A DNA stretch of 64,000 bases from Lawsonibacter hominis (GCF_014287895.1 NZ_JACOPP010000001.1:186001-250000); one strand, 5' to 3'. Counted from the first letter of the stretch, positions 33,718 through 42,511 are shown. The notes: generated from the letters alone by a model not told the origin. Program-made: numbers and translations.

Positions 33718-36078
33718 TTACCAGACCTGTACGCGTTGTTCCGGCTCCAGCCACATACCGTCGCCGCTCTGGATGTCGAAGGCGGCATAGAATTCATCGA
33801 ATGCCTGCAGAGCCCGGTTGCCCCTCAGCTTGCCGGGGGCGTGCACATCCAGCTGTGCCAGATAGGCGTAGATCTCCCGGGTCCCGGTAAAGGTCCAGGT
33901 GCGGGCCGCGCTCTCGTAAAGCGTTGGATAGTCGGGCTGCTTTTCCTTGCCTTCAGCCTGGGTGATGCAGGCCAGGGCGCCCAGGTCCGCAATATTCTCA
34001 GAGAGGGTCAGATTCCCGTTGCAGGTAACGCCGGGGATGACCTCTACTCCGTCGTAAAACGCCACGACCCGCTGGCACAGCTGCCGGAAAGCGGCGTAGT
34101 CCTCCTCGGTCCACCAGTCGGCGGCGTTGCCGTTCTTGTCGAACTTGGCGCCGTTGTTGTCGAAGGCATGGGTCATCTCATGGGCAATGATATAGCCGAT
34201 GCCGCCCAGGTTCTCGGTCGGGTCGGCCTGCACGTCATACAGGGGCGCCTGGAGGATTCCGGCAGGGAAATTGATGCTGTTGGAGGTCGCGTCGTAATAG
34301 GCGTTCACCGTATAGGGGGACATCTGCCAGGCGGTCTTATCGACCGGCTGATCCTGCAGGGCCACCGCCTCCGCCCGGGATGCCAGGGTGATGGACACCA
34401 GATTTTCAAAATAGCTTCCGCCCTGAGCGGCACTTCTGATCTGGGCGTCATCCAGATAGGTATCCCAGCGGTCGGGATATCCCACATTTACCGTGATGGC
34501 GTTCAGCTTCTCCACGGCCTTTTCCTTGGTGGCGGCGCTCATCCAGTCCAGCGCCAGGATGCGTTCCTTATAAATACCCCGGAACTGTTCGATCATGGCC
34601 TCCACATCGGCCTTGGCCTCGGCGGAGAAGTAGCGCTCCACGTAGACCTCGCCCAGATAATCGGCCAGGTAAGCCTGTACCAGCTGGGCGGCCAGATCCT
34701 CGTCGGGCAGGCTGGTGTCGGTGCCGTACATGGCCTGCTGGAGCCGGTCGGACGCATCGGTAAACGCCCGGTCCAGCGCGCTGCCGAAGCTGCCCAGCAG
34801 ATAGAGCTTCATTATGGTCTTCAGCGTTTCCAGGTGAGTCTCGTCAAAATAGGCTGCGGCGGTCTCCAGCAGGGCTACGTCCTGAACCATGACCGCCTCG
34901 CCCTCGGAAAGGCCTTCCGCCTCCCGCACCGCATCCAGGTCCACGTTGGGGAACAGCGCCTGAAGCGCTTGCATGGTGTAGAGGTTATAGGTTTTATCCA
35001 CATCGCCGTACTCCTGCCGGTCCATCATGGCGCCGGCCAGGTCCTGCTCCACCTGATAATAAGCCTGAGCGTCCTTTGCAGCCTTGGCTGCATCCTCCCC
35101 GCCCAGCGTGAGCAGCGTGGTCAGATACTGGAGGTAGGCGTCTTTGATCCCGGCGCCGGCGGCATAGTCCTCTTTGCCCAGCGAGGGGGAGAGGCTCCCA
35201 AAGGTGAGGATGTATTTCCCGCTGTCCTTTTGGTCCACCGTCAGGCCAAAGCCCAGCGCCAGCGAGGCGCCCAGCTGACTGGACACGTCGTTATGGACCT
35301 TCATCAGCGCATCCAGGCTCTCCGCCCGGCCGATGGCGTCCAGATAGGGCTTGATCGGCGTGATTCCGGCTTTGTTCCGGGCGTCCCAATCCAGGATGTT
35401 CTCGTAGAGGTTTTTGATCTTCTCCTCCGGGGTGCCCTCCTTGGGGGCAGAGGCGGCGATCTCCCGGATGATCTCGGATACCTGCCCGGTGACTTCATAG
35501 CCCAGATCATACAGGGCGCCGCTGTAGGCATAGCCCGCGGGAATGGTAGAAGCGGTCAGCCATTCCCGGTTGACCGCGGCGTAGAAATCGTCCTTCCGGT
35601 TGCTCCCCTCCAGGGCGTACACCCGGCGGAGCAGCAGATCCAGCTGCTGGTCGGTCACTTGCAGCTCGGGAGAGAAGGTCGTGGCGCTGGTGCCCGCTAC
35701 GATGCCCGCGGCGAACACATCGGCCAGCTCTGTTTGCGCCCAGGCAGGCACATCGGTAAAGCGGGCGGCGGGATAGGCCCAGCGAGCGCTGTCCCCCGCC
35801 GCCGCAGGCAGGGGGCCGAAGGCCCGGGAGAGCATCACCAGGGCCTCCGCCCGGGTGACCGGGCGCCCCTCCGCCCGATCGCCGCTTCCGTCCCCCTTCA
35901 GCAGATCGGCCGCAGTCAGTCCGCTGTGATAATCGTCGGCTGCGGCAAGCAGGATCTCACATACCTCGCCGCGGGTAAGCGTGCGGGGCGCGTCCGCAGC
36001 CAGAGCCGCGGCAGGCAGGGCCGTGAACGCCATCAGGGCGGCCAGCAGGCCGGCCAGCCATCGTTTTCCTCTCGTCAT
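33718..36078 (-). CDS. Cell-surface M13 (neprilysin/PepO) metallopeptidase with SLH-type N-terminus
   Basis: A 786-residue exported zinc peptidase. A signal peptide (1-28, 'ALPAAALAADA') precedes two SLH-like repeats (about 30-150; 'TRGEVCEILLAAADDY', 'FTDVPAWAQTELADVFAAGIVAG') and a complete M13 domain. The zinc site is HEMTH near residue 633, with the third ligand in 'SENIADLG' near 694; substrate-binding 'NAYYD' and the conserved C-terminal Trp ('RVQVW') are present. The SLH repeats would tether it to secondary wall polymer, so it probably trims peptides at the cell surface. GGAAGGAAG lies 8 bases before the ATG at 36076-36078. Confidence 0.92.
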   Translation of the reverse strand: MTRGKRWLAGLLAALMAFTALPAAALAADAPRTLTRGEVCEILLAAADDYHSGLTAADLLKGDGSGDRAEGRPVTRAEALVMLSRAFGPLPAAAGDSARWAYPAARFTDVPAWAQTELADVFAAGIVAGTSATTFSPELQVTDQQLDLLLRRVYALEGSNRKDDFYAAVNREWLTASTIPAGYAYSGALYDLGYEVTGQVSEIIREIAASAPKEGTPEEKIKNLYENILDWDARNKAGITPIKPYLDAIGRAESLDALMKVHNDVSSQLGASLALGFGLTVDQKDSGKYILTFGSLSPSLGKEDYAAGAGIKDAYLQYLTTLLTLGGEDAAKAAKDAQAYYQVEQDLAGAMMDRQEYGDVDKTYNLYTMQALQALFPNVDLDAVREAEGLSEGEAVMVQDVALLETAAAYFDETHLETLKTIMKLYLLGSFGSALDRAFTDASDRLQQAMYGTDTSLPDEDLAAQLVQAYLADYLGEVYVERYFSAEAKADVEAMIEQFRGIYKERILALDWMSAATKEKAVEKLNAITVNVGYPDRWDTYLDDAQIRSAAQGGSYFENLVSITLASRAEAVALQDQPVDKTAWQMSPYTVNAYYDATSNSINFPAGILQAPLYDVQADPTENLGGIGYIIAHEMTHAFDNNGAKFDKNGNAADWWTEEDYAAFRQLCQRVVAFYDGVEVIPGVTCNGNLTLSENIADLGALACITQAEGKEKQPDYPTLYESAARTWTFTGTREIYAYLAQLDVHAPGKLRGNRALQAFDEFYAAFDIQSGDGMWLEPEQRVQVW

Positions 36079-36162
36079 TGAGACACTTCCTTCCAAATTG
36101 ATGGCTTCATTATAGCACCATTCCCTTGCAGCAATCCTAAAAGGAATATTAAAATTGTTTAA

Positions 36163-36323
36163 GGGCATTACTGCATCATTCAACGCGTGCGGATTGGCGC
36201 GAAGATTTGTGCCGCAAAAAGGCGCAAAACCGCAGGAATACTTTTTGTATTGCAAGGTTTTGCAACGCATTTGTGGGGCAAATTGGCCGCCAAGACGTGC
36301 GTGGGGAATTGTGCGGTGATGCC
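36163..36323 (+). repeat. 161-bp palindromic element, copy 1
   Basis: It begins GGGCATTACTGCA and ends TGCGGTGATGCC, and the two halves are complementary along most of their length, so the whole element can fold into one long hairpin with a loop near TACTTTTTGTAT. A second copy, nearly identical and in the same orientation, is at 48049-48210. It is non-coding: the open frames through it are the same in both copies only because the DNA is. The rest of the 36079-36524 gap (36324-36524) shows no gene and no clear promoter. Confidence 0.85.
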
Positions 36324-36524
36324 TAAGGTTTCCAAAAAACTCCGCTGCCTTGGGAGCGCTTCCCCGTATCTTTCGCGCTCTCATTGCGGTGCGCGCTCCG
36401 TTTTGCCGGGATATCCTCCTTAGCGTTCCCGCTCCTTCCCCGCCTCAGTCTAGTATATTTTGCGGCCGCCGCGCATCTTTTTCCTGTCTTTTTCGTATCC
36501 TAACCCTGAATTGGGGGGAGTGGG

Positions 36525-37742
36525 ATGAAGCGCAGGCTGCCGCTATCCATACAGGTCCTGATCGGCCTGGGCCTGGGCGTGCTGGCCGGGCTGGCGCTCC
36601 AGGGTGCGCCCGGCTTTGCCGCGGACTATATTCAGCCCGTGGGCACGCTGTTTTTAAACCTGGTCAAGATGCTGGTGGTCCCCCTGGTCTTTTCCTCCAT
36701 CGTGACGGGCACCTGCGGTCTGGGGGACGCCCGGCAGGCGGCGGGCATCGGCGCGCGTACCATCCTCTTTTATCTTTGTACCACCGCCGTGGCGGTGACC
36801 CTGGGTCTGCTGGCGGGCAACCTGTTCCCTGTGGGGCGGGGATTGGGTTATGCCCTTCCGGACGCGCCGGCCGAGGAGGAGACCGTACGTCTGGCCGACA
36901 CCCTGCTCAACCTGGTGCCCGCCAACCCGGTCGCCGCGCTGGCCGAGGGCAATATGCTCCAGATCATCTTTTTTGCCGTGGCGCTTGGGGCCGCTATCCT
37001 CGCGCTGGGCGGCACAGGCGAGCCGCTCTACGGCGTCTTTGACAGTCTGGCCCGGGCCATGTATGCCCTCACCGGCTTTGTGATGAAGCTGGCCCCCGTG
37101 GCCGTATTCGCCCTCATCGCACCGGTCGTGGCACAGCTGGGCCCACAGGTGCTTCTGTCCTTTCTGGGCGTCGTCGCCCTGGTCTACGGGGCCTGCCTGG
37201 TCCATGTTCTGGTGGGCTACTCGGCGGCGGTGTGGGGTCTGGGCCGGGTCAGCCCTCTGCGCTTTTTCCGCCAGGCCCTGCCCGCCATGGTCTTCGCCTT
37301 TTCCTCCGCCAGCTCGGCGGGCTCTCTTCCCTTTTCCATGGAGGCCGCCGAGCGTCTGGGCGTGCCGCACCCGGTGCGCTCCTTCATCCTCCCGCTGGGC
37401 GCTACCATCAATATGGACGGCACCGCCATCTACCAGGGCGTATGCGCCCTGTTTATCGCCAACGCTTACGGCCTGACCCTCTCCCCCGCACAGCAGCTCA
37501 CCGTCATCGTCACCTGCACGCTGGCCTCCATCGGTACCGCCGGAGTGCCCGGCGCGGGGGCCGTCATGCTGAGCATGGTGCTCCAGTCCGTGGGCCTGCC
37601 GGTAGAAGGGGTGGGGCTGGTCCTGGGCATCGACCGGGTGCTGGACATGGCGCGCACCACGGTAAATATCACCGGCGACCTGGCCTGCTGTGTGGTGGTG
37701 TCCGCCGCCGAACGCCCGGACAAAAAGGGGCCCCCCGCCTGA
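36525..37742 (+). CDS. Dicarboxylate/amino acid:cation symporter (DAACS family)
   Basis: A 405-residue Na+- or H+-coupled carrier of the GltP/DctA fold with eight helices and two hairpins. Hairpin 1 carries the Ser-rich 'SSASSAGSLPFS', TM7 has 'GATINMDGTA', hairpin 2 has 'GTAGVPGAG', and TM8 has the substrate-binding Asp, Arg and Asn in 'DRVLDMARTTVNITGD'. The Arg before TTVN suits a carboxylate side chain, so glutamate, aspartate or a dicarboxylate is likely. A G-run with GAG precedes the ATG. It is monocistronic, with a terminator overlapping its end. Confidence 0.92.
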   Translation: MKRRLPLSIQVLIGLGLGVLAGLALQGAPGFAADYIQPVGTLFLNLVKMLVVPLVFSSIVTGTCGLGDARQAAGIGARTILFYLCTTAVAVTLGLLAGNLFPVGRGLGYALPDAPAEEETVRLADTLLNLVPANPVAALAEGNMLQIIFFAVALGAAILALGGTGEPLYGVFDSLARAMYALTGFVMKLAPVAVFALIAPVVAQLGPQVLLSFLGVVALVYGACLVHVLVGYSAAVWGLGRVSPLRFFRQALPAMVFAFSSASSAGSLPFSMEAAERLGVPHPVRSFILPLGATINMDGTAIYQGVCALFIANAYGLTLSPAQQLTVIVTCTLASIGTAGVPGAGAVMLSMVLQSVGLPVEGVGLVLGIDRVLDMARTTVNITGDLACCVVVSAAERPDKKGPPA

Positions 37743-37754
37743 GGGAGGCCCCTT
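37725..37754. terminator. Terminator between the convergent symporter and stalk-protein genes
   Basis: AAGGGGCCCCCC pairs with GGGAGGCCCCTT (one mismatch) across the symporter stop codon, flanked by AAAA and TTC. Confidence 0.65.
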
Positions 37755-37756
37755 CT

Positions 37757-39037
37757 TCACGCCTGTTCGGGGGTGGTGATCCAGAGCGTGTTTTGCTCCG
37801 CGTCCCACACGTCCTCCAGCCCCGCGGCGTCCACCATAAAGCGCACCGGGACATAGACCTTCCACCCCACCAGCTCAGGCGGCACCGCCATAGGAACCTG
37901 TCCCCGCCCGGACACCTGGCCCCGGGTGCTGCCCACCCGGACGGTGATGGTCTGCACCCCGTTGTTGCAGACCGCCGTCCCGGTGGCCGCGTCGTAGGAG
38001 AAGTCATAATAGCCCATCCAGATGGCCAGCTCACGCAGAGGGGCCATGGTGCACCCCGCTGTGGTGCGGAGCGTCCTGTCGGTCAGGGAGAAATACTTCC
38101 CATCCAGGGCCACATAGGTGGGAGATGGCCCAAAGGTGTCCCGCAGCAGGGCCGCCTGCTCGGCGTCGTCCACCACTAGGGGCTTGCCCGAGGTGACAAT
38201 GCCCAGTTTATCCGTGGGCACCAGCACTGCGCCGCCCTGTCCGCCGTAGACCTTCAGCCCGACCGCATTCCACGGGTCCAGGGTGCGGAAGTACACCCCG
38301 TCCACCGACACCTGGAGGGGACCGCCGTTCATCCGGTAGATCAGCCAACCGTCAGTCTCGTCTCCAGGAACCAGGGTTTTGGCCGTGGCCGGTTTCTCCG
38401 GCCTTGGCTCCGGCAGGCCGAATACACTCCAGCCGCTGAGGGCCCAGTTCCGGCCGTCGCTGCTGCGGTAGGTTTTATAGCCATCCTCCCACAGGGTCAG
38501 CACATAGTACGCACCGTCAATATAGGCCAGGTCTGTCACCGGCGCGCCGAAGTCGTGCTCTGCCACCTGTTGAAACGCCCCGTCCAGCAGAACCACCCAC
38601 TCCCGGTTCACTTTATCCCCGTTGCCTATCGCGTACTGCCGCAGAAGATAGCTGTCCCCGCTACAGGCCAGGTCATAATAGACGTACTCTGTTCCGTCCA
38701 GTCCCTCCAGCGGGTCAAAATCCAGTTCCGGCGTGCTCCACTCCGTCCCGTTCCAATAGGACATGCTTCCGCTCTGACGGTCATACCGCACCACCGCGCC
38801 GCCGGTCTCCAGCAGGAACATCCTGCTGGAGGCGGCCTGCTCACGGGGCATCCGGTCCGTAGGCAGCCAGTCCCTGCCATTGGCAGACACGTCCCAGACA
38901 TGGGCGCCGTCCTCCTCCACCCGCTCCCGGATGATGTACCCGTTACCGCTGGCGTATTCCCACGCACTGGCCGGAACGGCCAGTACAAGGGCCGCGGCCA
39001 GGGCGGCGGCCAGCACCGAAATTACACGTCGTCTCAT
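37757..39037 (-). CDS. Secreted protein with C-terminal copper-amine-oxidase-N-like (stalk) domain, paralogue 2
   Basis: A 426-residue exported protein. The signal peptide (1-24, 'ALVLAVPASAW') is followed by a beta-rich region with several WxxxxxW-type blocks ('MSYWNGTEWSTPELD', 'KTYRSSDGRNWALSGW') that resemble the photosystem- or sialidase-like repeats of exoproteins. The C-terminal domain ('GCTMAPLRELAIWMGYYDFSYD', 'VYVPVRFMVDAAGLEDVWD') is of the copper amine oxidase N-terminal type, which serves as an envelope-binding stalk in Clostridia. It starts 3 bases after the paralogue upstream, with AGGAGGG inside that gene's end, so translation is coupled. Confidence 0.8.
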   Translation of the reverse strand: MRRRVISVLAAALAAALVLAVPASAWEYASGNGYIIRERVEEDGAHVWDVSANGRDWLPTDRMPREQAASSRMFLLETGGAVVRYDRQSGSMSYWNGTEWSTPELDFDPLEGLDGTEYVYYDLACSGDSYLLRQYAIGNGDKVNREWVVLLDGAFQQVAEHDFGAPVTDLAYIDGAYYVLTLWEDGYKTYRSSDGRNWALSGWSVFGLPEPRPEKPATAKTLVPGDETDGWLIYRMNGGPLQVSVDGVYFRTLDPWNAVGLKVYGGQGGAVLVPTDKLGIVTSGKPLVVDDAEQAALLRDTFGPSPTYVALDGKYFSLTDRTLRTTAGCTMAPLRELAIWMGYYDFSYDAATGTAVCNNGVQTITVRVGSTRGQVSGRGQVPMAVPPELVGWKVYVPVRFMVDAAGLEDVWDAEQNTLWITTPEQA

Positions 39038-39039
39038 GT

Positions 39040-40857
39040 TTATCCCTCCTGAATTTCTGTGGTGAGGTAGAAGGTCTGCCCCGCCGCATCCCAGGTCACA
39101 TCCGCCCCCGCCGCCTCGGCAAAGAATCGGACGGGTACGCAGAAAATACCCTTGTGCAGCTCGGCGGGCACTGCCAGCCAGCTGGTGGTCTTTCCGTTGA
39201 CGGTGGCCTGGGTGTTGCCCGCGCGCACGGAAATGGTGTCCGTCCCCCGGGTGCATACCGCCGTCCCGGAAGAGCCGTCATAGTCAAAGGTATAGCCCAG
39301 AGCCTGGGCCATCTGCCGCAGAGGGGCCATGGTACACCCCTTCACCTGATAGAGGGAGATGGGGAAGGTCACCGGCTTGCCGTCTACCGTGACCCGCAGC
39401 TCTTTGAGGAACTTCGCCGCCATCTGGGCGGCGGTAAACACCCGAATCTCCGCCGGGCGGCCCTCCTGGTCGGCCAGCTCTACGGCATAGACATTCTCCC
39501 CCCACCGGAGGGAGGCCTGCAAGCCCTCATAGGGAGCGGTAAACAGGGGGACAAACTGGCTGCTGCCCGCCGGGGCCGCCTCTACCTGGGTTCCGGTTAC
39601 ACGGAGGGTATAGGGAGCCCCCTCCGGAGCCGCCGGGATGGAAGTCAGAGTAGTGGCCGTCCAGTGCGTCCGGTCTGCGGAGGAGTAGACCGTCCCGCCA
39701 GCCTGGACGTAATAGGTGCCGTATTGGAAGCCCACGCCGGTGACGTTGACGCCGAAATCACAGGAGCCCGTGAGCTGAAAGTCCCCGTCCGCGAAGCACA
39801 CCCTGGTGTTCCAGGCGCTGGTCCAGTCCCCCCGGGCGCCGTGGGGACCGTAGGGCTCCTCCACCGTGCGGCAGGAGATGTACTCCGTCCCCGTCCATAG
39901 GAAGGTGTAATCCGCCAGCACCTTCTCCCGCTCCGGCTGGAACGCGGTGCCCTCCAAGCTCCGCCAGGTCAGGCCGTCCTCCGAGGCGTACACCCCCGCC
40001 GGTTCCCCGCTGACCACCACAAAGCTCTTGCCGTTGTAGGGCAGCAGCTCGCCCGCCGGCATCCCCTCCGCCGTTTTCCAGGTGAGGCCGTCGGTCGTGT
40101 ACAGATTCTCCACGCCGTCGGTGCCGAACCGGGCCTGCCCCAACAGGAGCTTCCCATTGCCCGCCACCCGCAGCAGCTCGGGCTGGAAGGCCCCCGGCTG
40201 GGCAGCGGCCAGGCGCTGCTCCAACTCCGCCGCCGGATAGGTGTGGGACGCGCCGGTCTCGTAGCCATACCGGCTGTAGACCTCCACCCGGATGCCCCGG
40301 GGCGCCGGATAGGCCTGCACGTCCGCCATGTCGTAGCTGGCCAGGAAGGAGGTGAAGTCCGCCGTCAGCTCCACGGCCCGCCCCTGTCCGTCGGTCACCC
40401 AGAGCTCCCGTCCACCCCTGAGGAGGAACTGAAGGCCGTTCAGCTCTGCCCGGCCCCGCCGGAGCGCCGGCAGGACCGCCTGCTCCTCCGGCGTGAGGGC
40501 CGTCCAGTGCGCCCCGTCGGCGGAGCGCCAGGTGGGCTGTGCGCTCTGGAAGGGGCAGGCCAGGAACTGCGTCCCGTCATACCAGCCGCCGCCCAGGCCG
40601 CTCTCCACCGCCCCCGCCGCCGTCCAGTGCTCGCCGTCGCCGGTGTAGACAAACTCATACCGGTCGTCCCGGTACACCGCGCCGTCTGCCGTCTGCCGGT
40701 ACACTCCGTAGGTGGTACGGACCCCCACCGTCCGCGCGCCGCTGCTGCCCAGGATGCGGATGTAGGTGTCCCCGGCCTGGGGCTCTGTCGCCAGGGCGGG
40801 GGTAACCAGGGTGAGGGCCAGCGTCAGGGCCGGCAGGATGGACAGGAACCGCTTCAT
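39040..40857 (-). CDS. Secreted protein with C-terminal copper-amine-oxidase-N-like (stalk) domain, paralogue 1
   Basis: A 605-residue exported protein. The signal peptide (1-22, 'LTLALTLVTPALATE') is followed by repeats of 'YTGDGEHWTAAG', 'RSADGAHWTALT', 'TTDGLTWKTAEG', 'ASEDGLTWRSLEG' and 'SSADRTHWTATT'. These are Asp-box-like motifs (SxDGxxW) of sialidase-type propellers. The C-terminal domain ('GCTMAPLRQMAQALGYTFDYDGSSG', 'FCVPVRFFAEAAGADVTWD') matches that of the next gene, so the pair arose by duplication. AAAAAGGAGG precedes the ATG at 40855-40857. It follows gtrA after 38 bp. Ligand unknown; surface-exposed binding or sensing is likely. Confidence 0.82.
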   Translation of the reverse strand: MKRFLSILPALTLALTLVTPALATEPQAGDTYIRILGSSGARTVGVRTTYGVYRQTADGAVYRDDRYEFVYTGDGEHWTAAGAVESGLGGGWYDGTQFLACPFQSAQPTWRSADGAHWTALTPEEQAVLPALRRGRAELNGLQFLLRGGRELWVTDGQGRAVELTADFTSFLASYDMADVQAYPAPRGIRVEVYSRYGYETGASHTYPAAELEQRLAAAQPGAFQPELLRVAGNGKLLLGQARFGTDGVENLYTTDGLTWKTAEGMPAGELLPYNGKSFVVVSGEPAGVYASEDGLTWRSLEGTAFQPEREKVLADYTFLWTGTEYISCRTVEEPYGPHGARGDWTSAWNTRVCFADGDFQLTGSCDFGVNVTGVGFQYGTYYVQAGGTVYSSADRTHWTATTLTSIPAAPEGAPYTLRVTGTQVEAAPAGSSQFVPLFTAPYEGLQASLRWGENVYAVELADQEGRPAEIRVFTAAQMAAKFLKELRVTVDGKPVTFPISLYQVKGCTMAPLRQMAQALGYTFDYDGSSGTAVCTRGTDTISVRAGNTQATVNGKTTSWLAVPAELHKGIFCVPVRFFAEAAGADVTWDAAGQTFYLTTEIQEG

Positions 40858-40895
40858 AGGAACCTCCTTTTTCTCCGGGGCGGGCAGCGCCCGCC

Positions 40896-41303
40896 TTACG
40901 CTTCCTTCTTCCGGAACGCAAAAAAGCGCTGTCCGAAGTAGTTCAAAACGGTGTACAGAGCCATGCCCCCCAGTTTGGTCAGCCGTTCCTGCCAGATGGG
41001 CGCAATACCGCTGTATCCCAGCACCCAGCCCGCGATGGGCTGCGCCAGGGCGTAAGCCAGCACATAGCACACGGCCACGTTAACGGCAAATTTGATTGCC
41101 GAGCGTCCCAAGGTCTCCTGACTGCGGAAGGTAAAATGCCGGTTGAGAAAGAAGCTCATGACCGCTCCGGCCACATAGGCGATGGCGGTGGAGGGCCAGT
41201 AGCCCAGCCCCTCCAGCAAAAACATAAGCGCCATGGACAGCAGCGTGTTGCCCACGCCCACCAGAAGGAATTTGGGGATGCTCCCGTCGATCAGCTTACC
41301 CAT
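40896..41303 (-). CDS. gtrA: GtrA-like flippase-type membrane protein
   Basis: A 135-residue protein with four transmembrane segments, the GtrA pattern ('FLLVGVGNTLLSMALMFLL', 'FFLNRHFTFRS', 'LNYFGQRFFAFR'). GtrA proteins are thought to flip polyprenyl-phosphate-linked sugars across the membrane after the partner GtrB-type transferase has loaded them. That partner is encoded directly upstream, with an 8-bp overlap. Confidence 0.92.
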   Translation of the reverse strand: MGKLIDGSIPKFLLVGVGNTLLSMALMFLLEGLGYWPSTAIAYVAGAVMSFFLNRHFTFRSQETLGRSAIKFAVNVAVCYVLAYALAQPIAGWVLGYSGIAPIWQERLTKLGGMALYTVLNYFGQRFFAFRKKEA

Positions 41304-42252
41304 CGTCTTCCTCCAGCACCGTACGGATCAGGAACCGGGGCCGCTGCTTGGTCTCCAGATAGATCTTGCCGATATATTCTCCAATGACCCCCAGGGAGAG
41401 CAGGATCAGCCCGCCGATGGCCCACACGGAGCAGATGACGCTGGCCCAGCCCGCCACCGTCATGCCCAGGGCCCATTTGACGATGAACGTGGCCAGCATG
41501 ACGATGGAGACCAGGAAAATCAAAAAGCCCAGCAGCGTGATATAGCGGATGGGCTTGGTGGACAGGCTGGTGATGCCCTCCATGGCGAAGGAGAGCATCT
41601 TTTTCAGCGGGTACTTGCTCTCTCCCGCAAAGCGCTCCCCCCGCTCGTATTCCACCACGGCCGAGGGATAGCCCACCATCGGCACGATGCCCCGCAGGAA
41701 CAGATTGACTTCCCGGAACTGACTCAGCCCTTCCAGCGCCCGGCGGGACATCAGGCGGTAGTCGGCGTGGTTGAACACCGTCTCCGCCCCCATAAGGCTC
41801 ATCAGCCGGTAAAAGCCCTCGGCGGTAAAGCGTTTGAAGAAGGTATCCTTGGCCCGGCTGGAGCGCACGCCGTAGACGATGTCGCAGCCTTCCTGGAACT
41901 TGTCCACCATGGCGTCCACCGCGTCCACGTCGTCCTGCAGGTCCGCATCCATGGAGATGGCCATATCGCAGCGGTCTTTGGCCGTCATCAGCCCGGCCAG
42001 CAAGGCGTTCTGGTGGCCGCGGTTGCGGGTCAGGTCCACCCCGGAAAACAGGGGGCACTCCTCATGCAGGGCACGGATGATCTCCCAGGTCCTGTCCTTT
42101 GAGCCGTCGTTGACGAACAGCACCCGGCTTTGGGGGGAAATCTTCCCCATGGCTGCAAGCGTTTCCAGTTTTTCCCGCAGCCGCCGGGAGGTCTCCGGCA
42201 GGACCGCTTCCTCGTTGTAGCACGGAACCACGATATAGAGAATCTCATTCAT
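41296..42252 (-). CDS. gtrB: GT2 polyprenyl-phosphate glycosyltransferase (GtrB/DPM1-like)
   Basis: A 318-residue membrane glycosyltransferase. The GT2 domain starts 'YIVVPCYNEEAVLPET', the nucleotide-binding 'VLFVNDGSKDRTWE' and the metal-binding 'ISMDADLQDD' are intact, and two C-terminal transmembrane helices follow ('YITLLGFLIFLVSIVMLAT', 'GGLILLSLGVIGEYIGKIYL'). It probably puts glucose or another hexose on polyprenyl phosphate for envelope decoration. The ATG at 42250-42252 (GAGGA upstream) overlaps the end of the XRE gene. Confidence 0.93.
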   Translation of the reverse strand: MNEILYIVVPCYNEEAVLPETSRRLREKLETLAAMGKISPQSRVLFVNDGSKDRTWEIIRALHEECPLFSGVDLTRNRGHQNALLAGLMTAKDRCDMAISMDADLQDDVDAVDAMVDKFQEGCDIVYGVRSSRAKDTFFKRFTAEGFYRLMSLMGAETVFNHADYRLMSRRALEGLSQFREVNLFLRGIVPMVGYPSAVVEYERGERFAGESKYPLKKMLSFAMEGITSLSTKPIRYITLLGFLIFLVSIVMLATFIVKWALGMTVAGWASVICSVWAIGGLILLSLGVIGEYIGKIYLETKQRPRFLIRTVLEEDDG

Positions 42253-42445
42253 CTTTTCGTTCCTCACCAAATAAAGAAATTTCCAATACAGTGCAAATCC
42301 GCATCAAAACATCCAGAGACGGTTTCTTGCGCCCACTTTCGATTTCCGCAATGAAAGGCTGGGACACCTGCACCAATCCCGCAAGCTTTCCCTGGCTGAT
42401 CCCTTTCTCCTTTCGTTTTTCCCGAATGAGGGTTTTGTAATCCAT
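42245..42445 (-). CDS. XRE-family helix-turn-helix regulator
   Basis: A 66-residue Cro/C1-type DNA-binding protein consisting only of the HTH ('LIREKRKEKGISQGKLAGLVQVSQPFIAEIESGRKKPS', in parts) and a short tail. The start at 42443-42445 (ATG) is preferred: GGGAG lies 9 bases upstream, while two further in-frame starts (ATG 42451, GTG 42454) lie within or right after that site. It leads the GT2-gtrA-stalk protein operon and overlaps the GT2 start, so it may control envelope glycosylation. A palindrome pair at its promoter suggests autoregulation. Confidence 0.85.
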   Translation of the reverse strand: MDYKTLIREKRKEKGISQGKLAGLVQVSQPFIAEIESGRKKPSLDVLMRICTVLEISLFGEERKDE

Positions 42446-42465
42446 CCTCATCACTCCCTGCGCTT

Positions 42466-42511
42466 ATTATAGCTTACAGCAATAGCCTTTTCACCTATAG
42501 CTTTCAGCTAT
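42466..42511 (-). promoter_or_regulatory. Promoter and candidate operators of the XRE regulator
   Basis: On the minus strand -10 TATAAT is at 42466-42471. The -35 (GTGAAA, 42489-42494, 17 bp away) is weak. The perfect palindrome ATAGCTTTCAGCTAT (42497-42511) and a related half, TTATAGCTTACAGCAA (42467-42482), share AGCTTWCAGC. One site lies over the -10 and the other just upstream of the -35, as expected for self-control. Confidence 0.55.
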
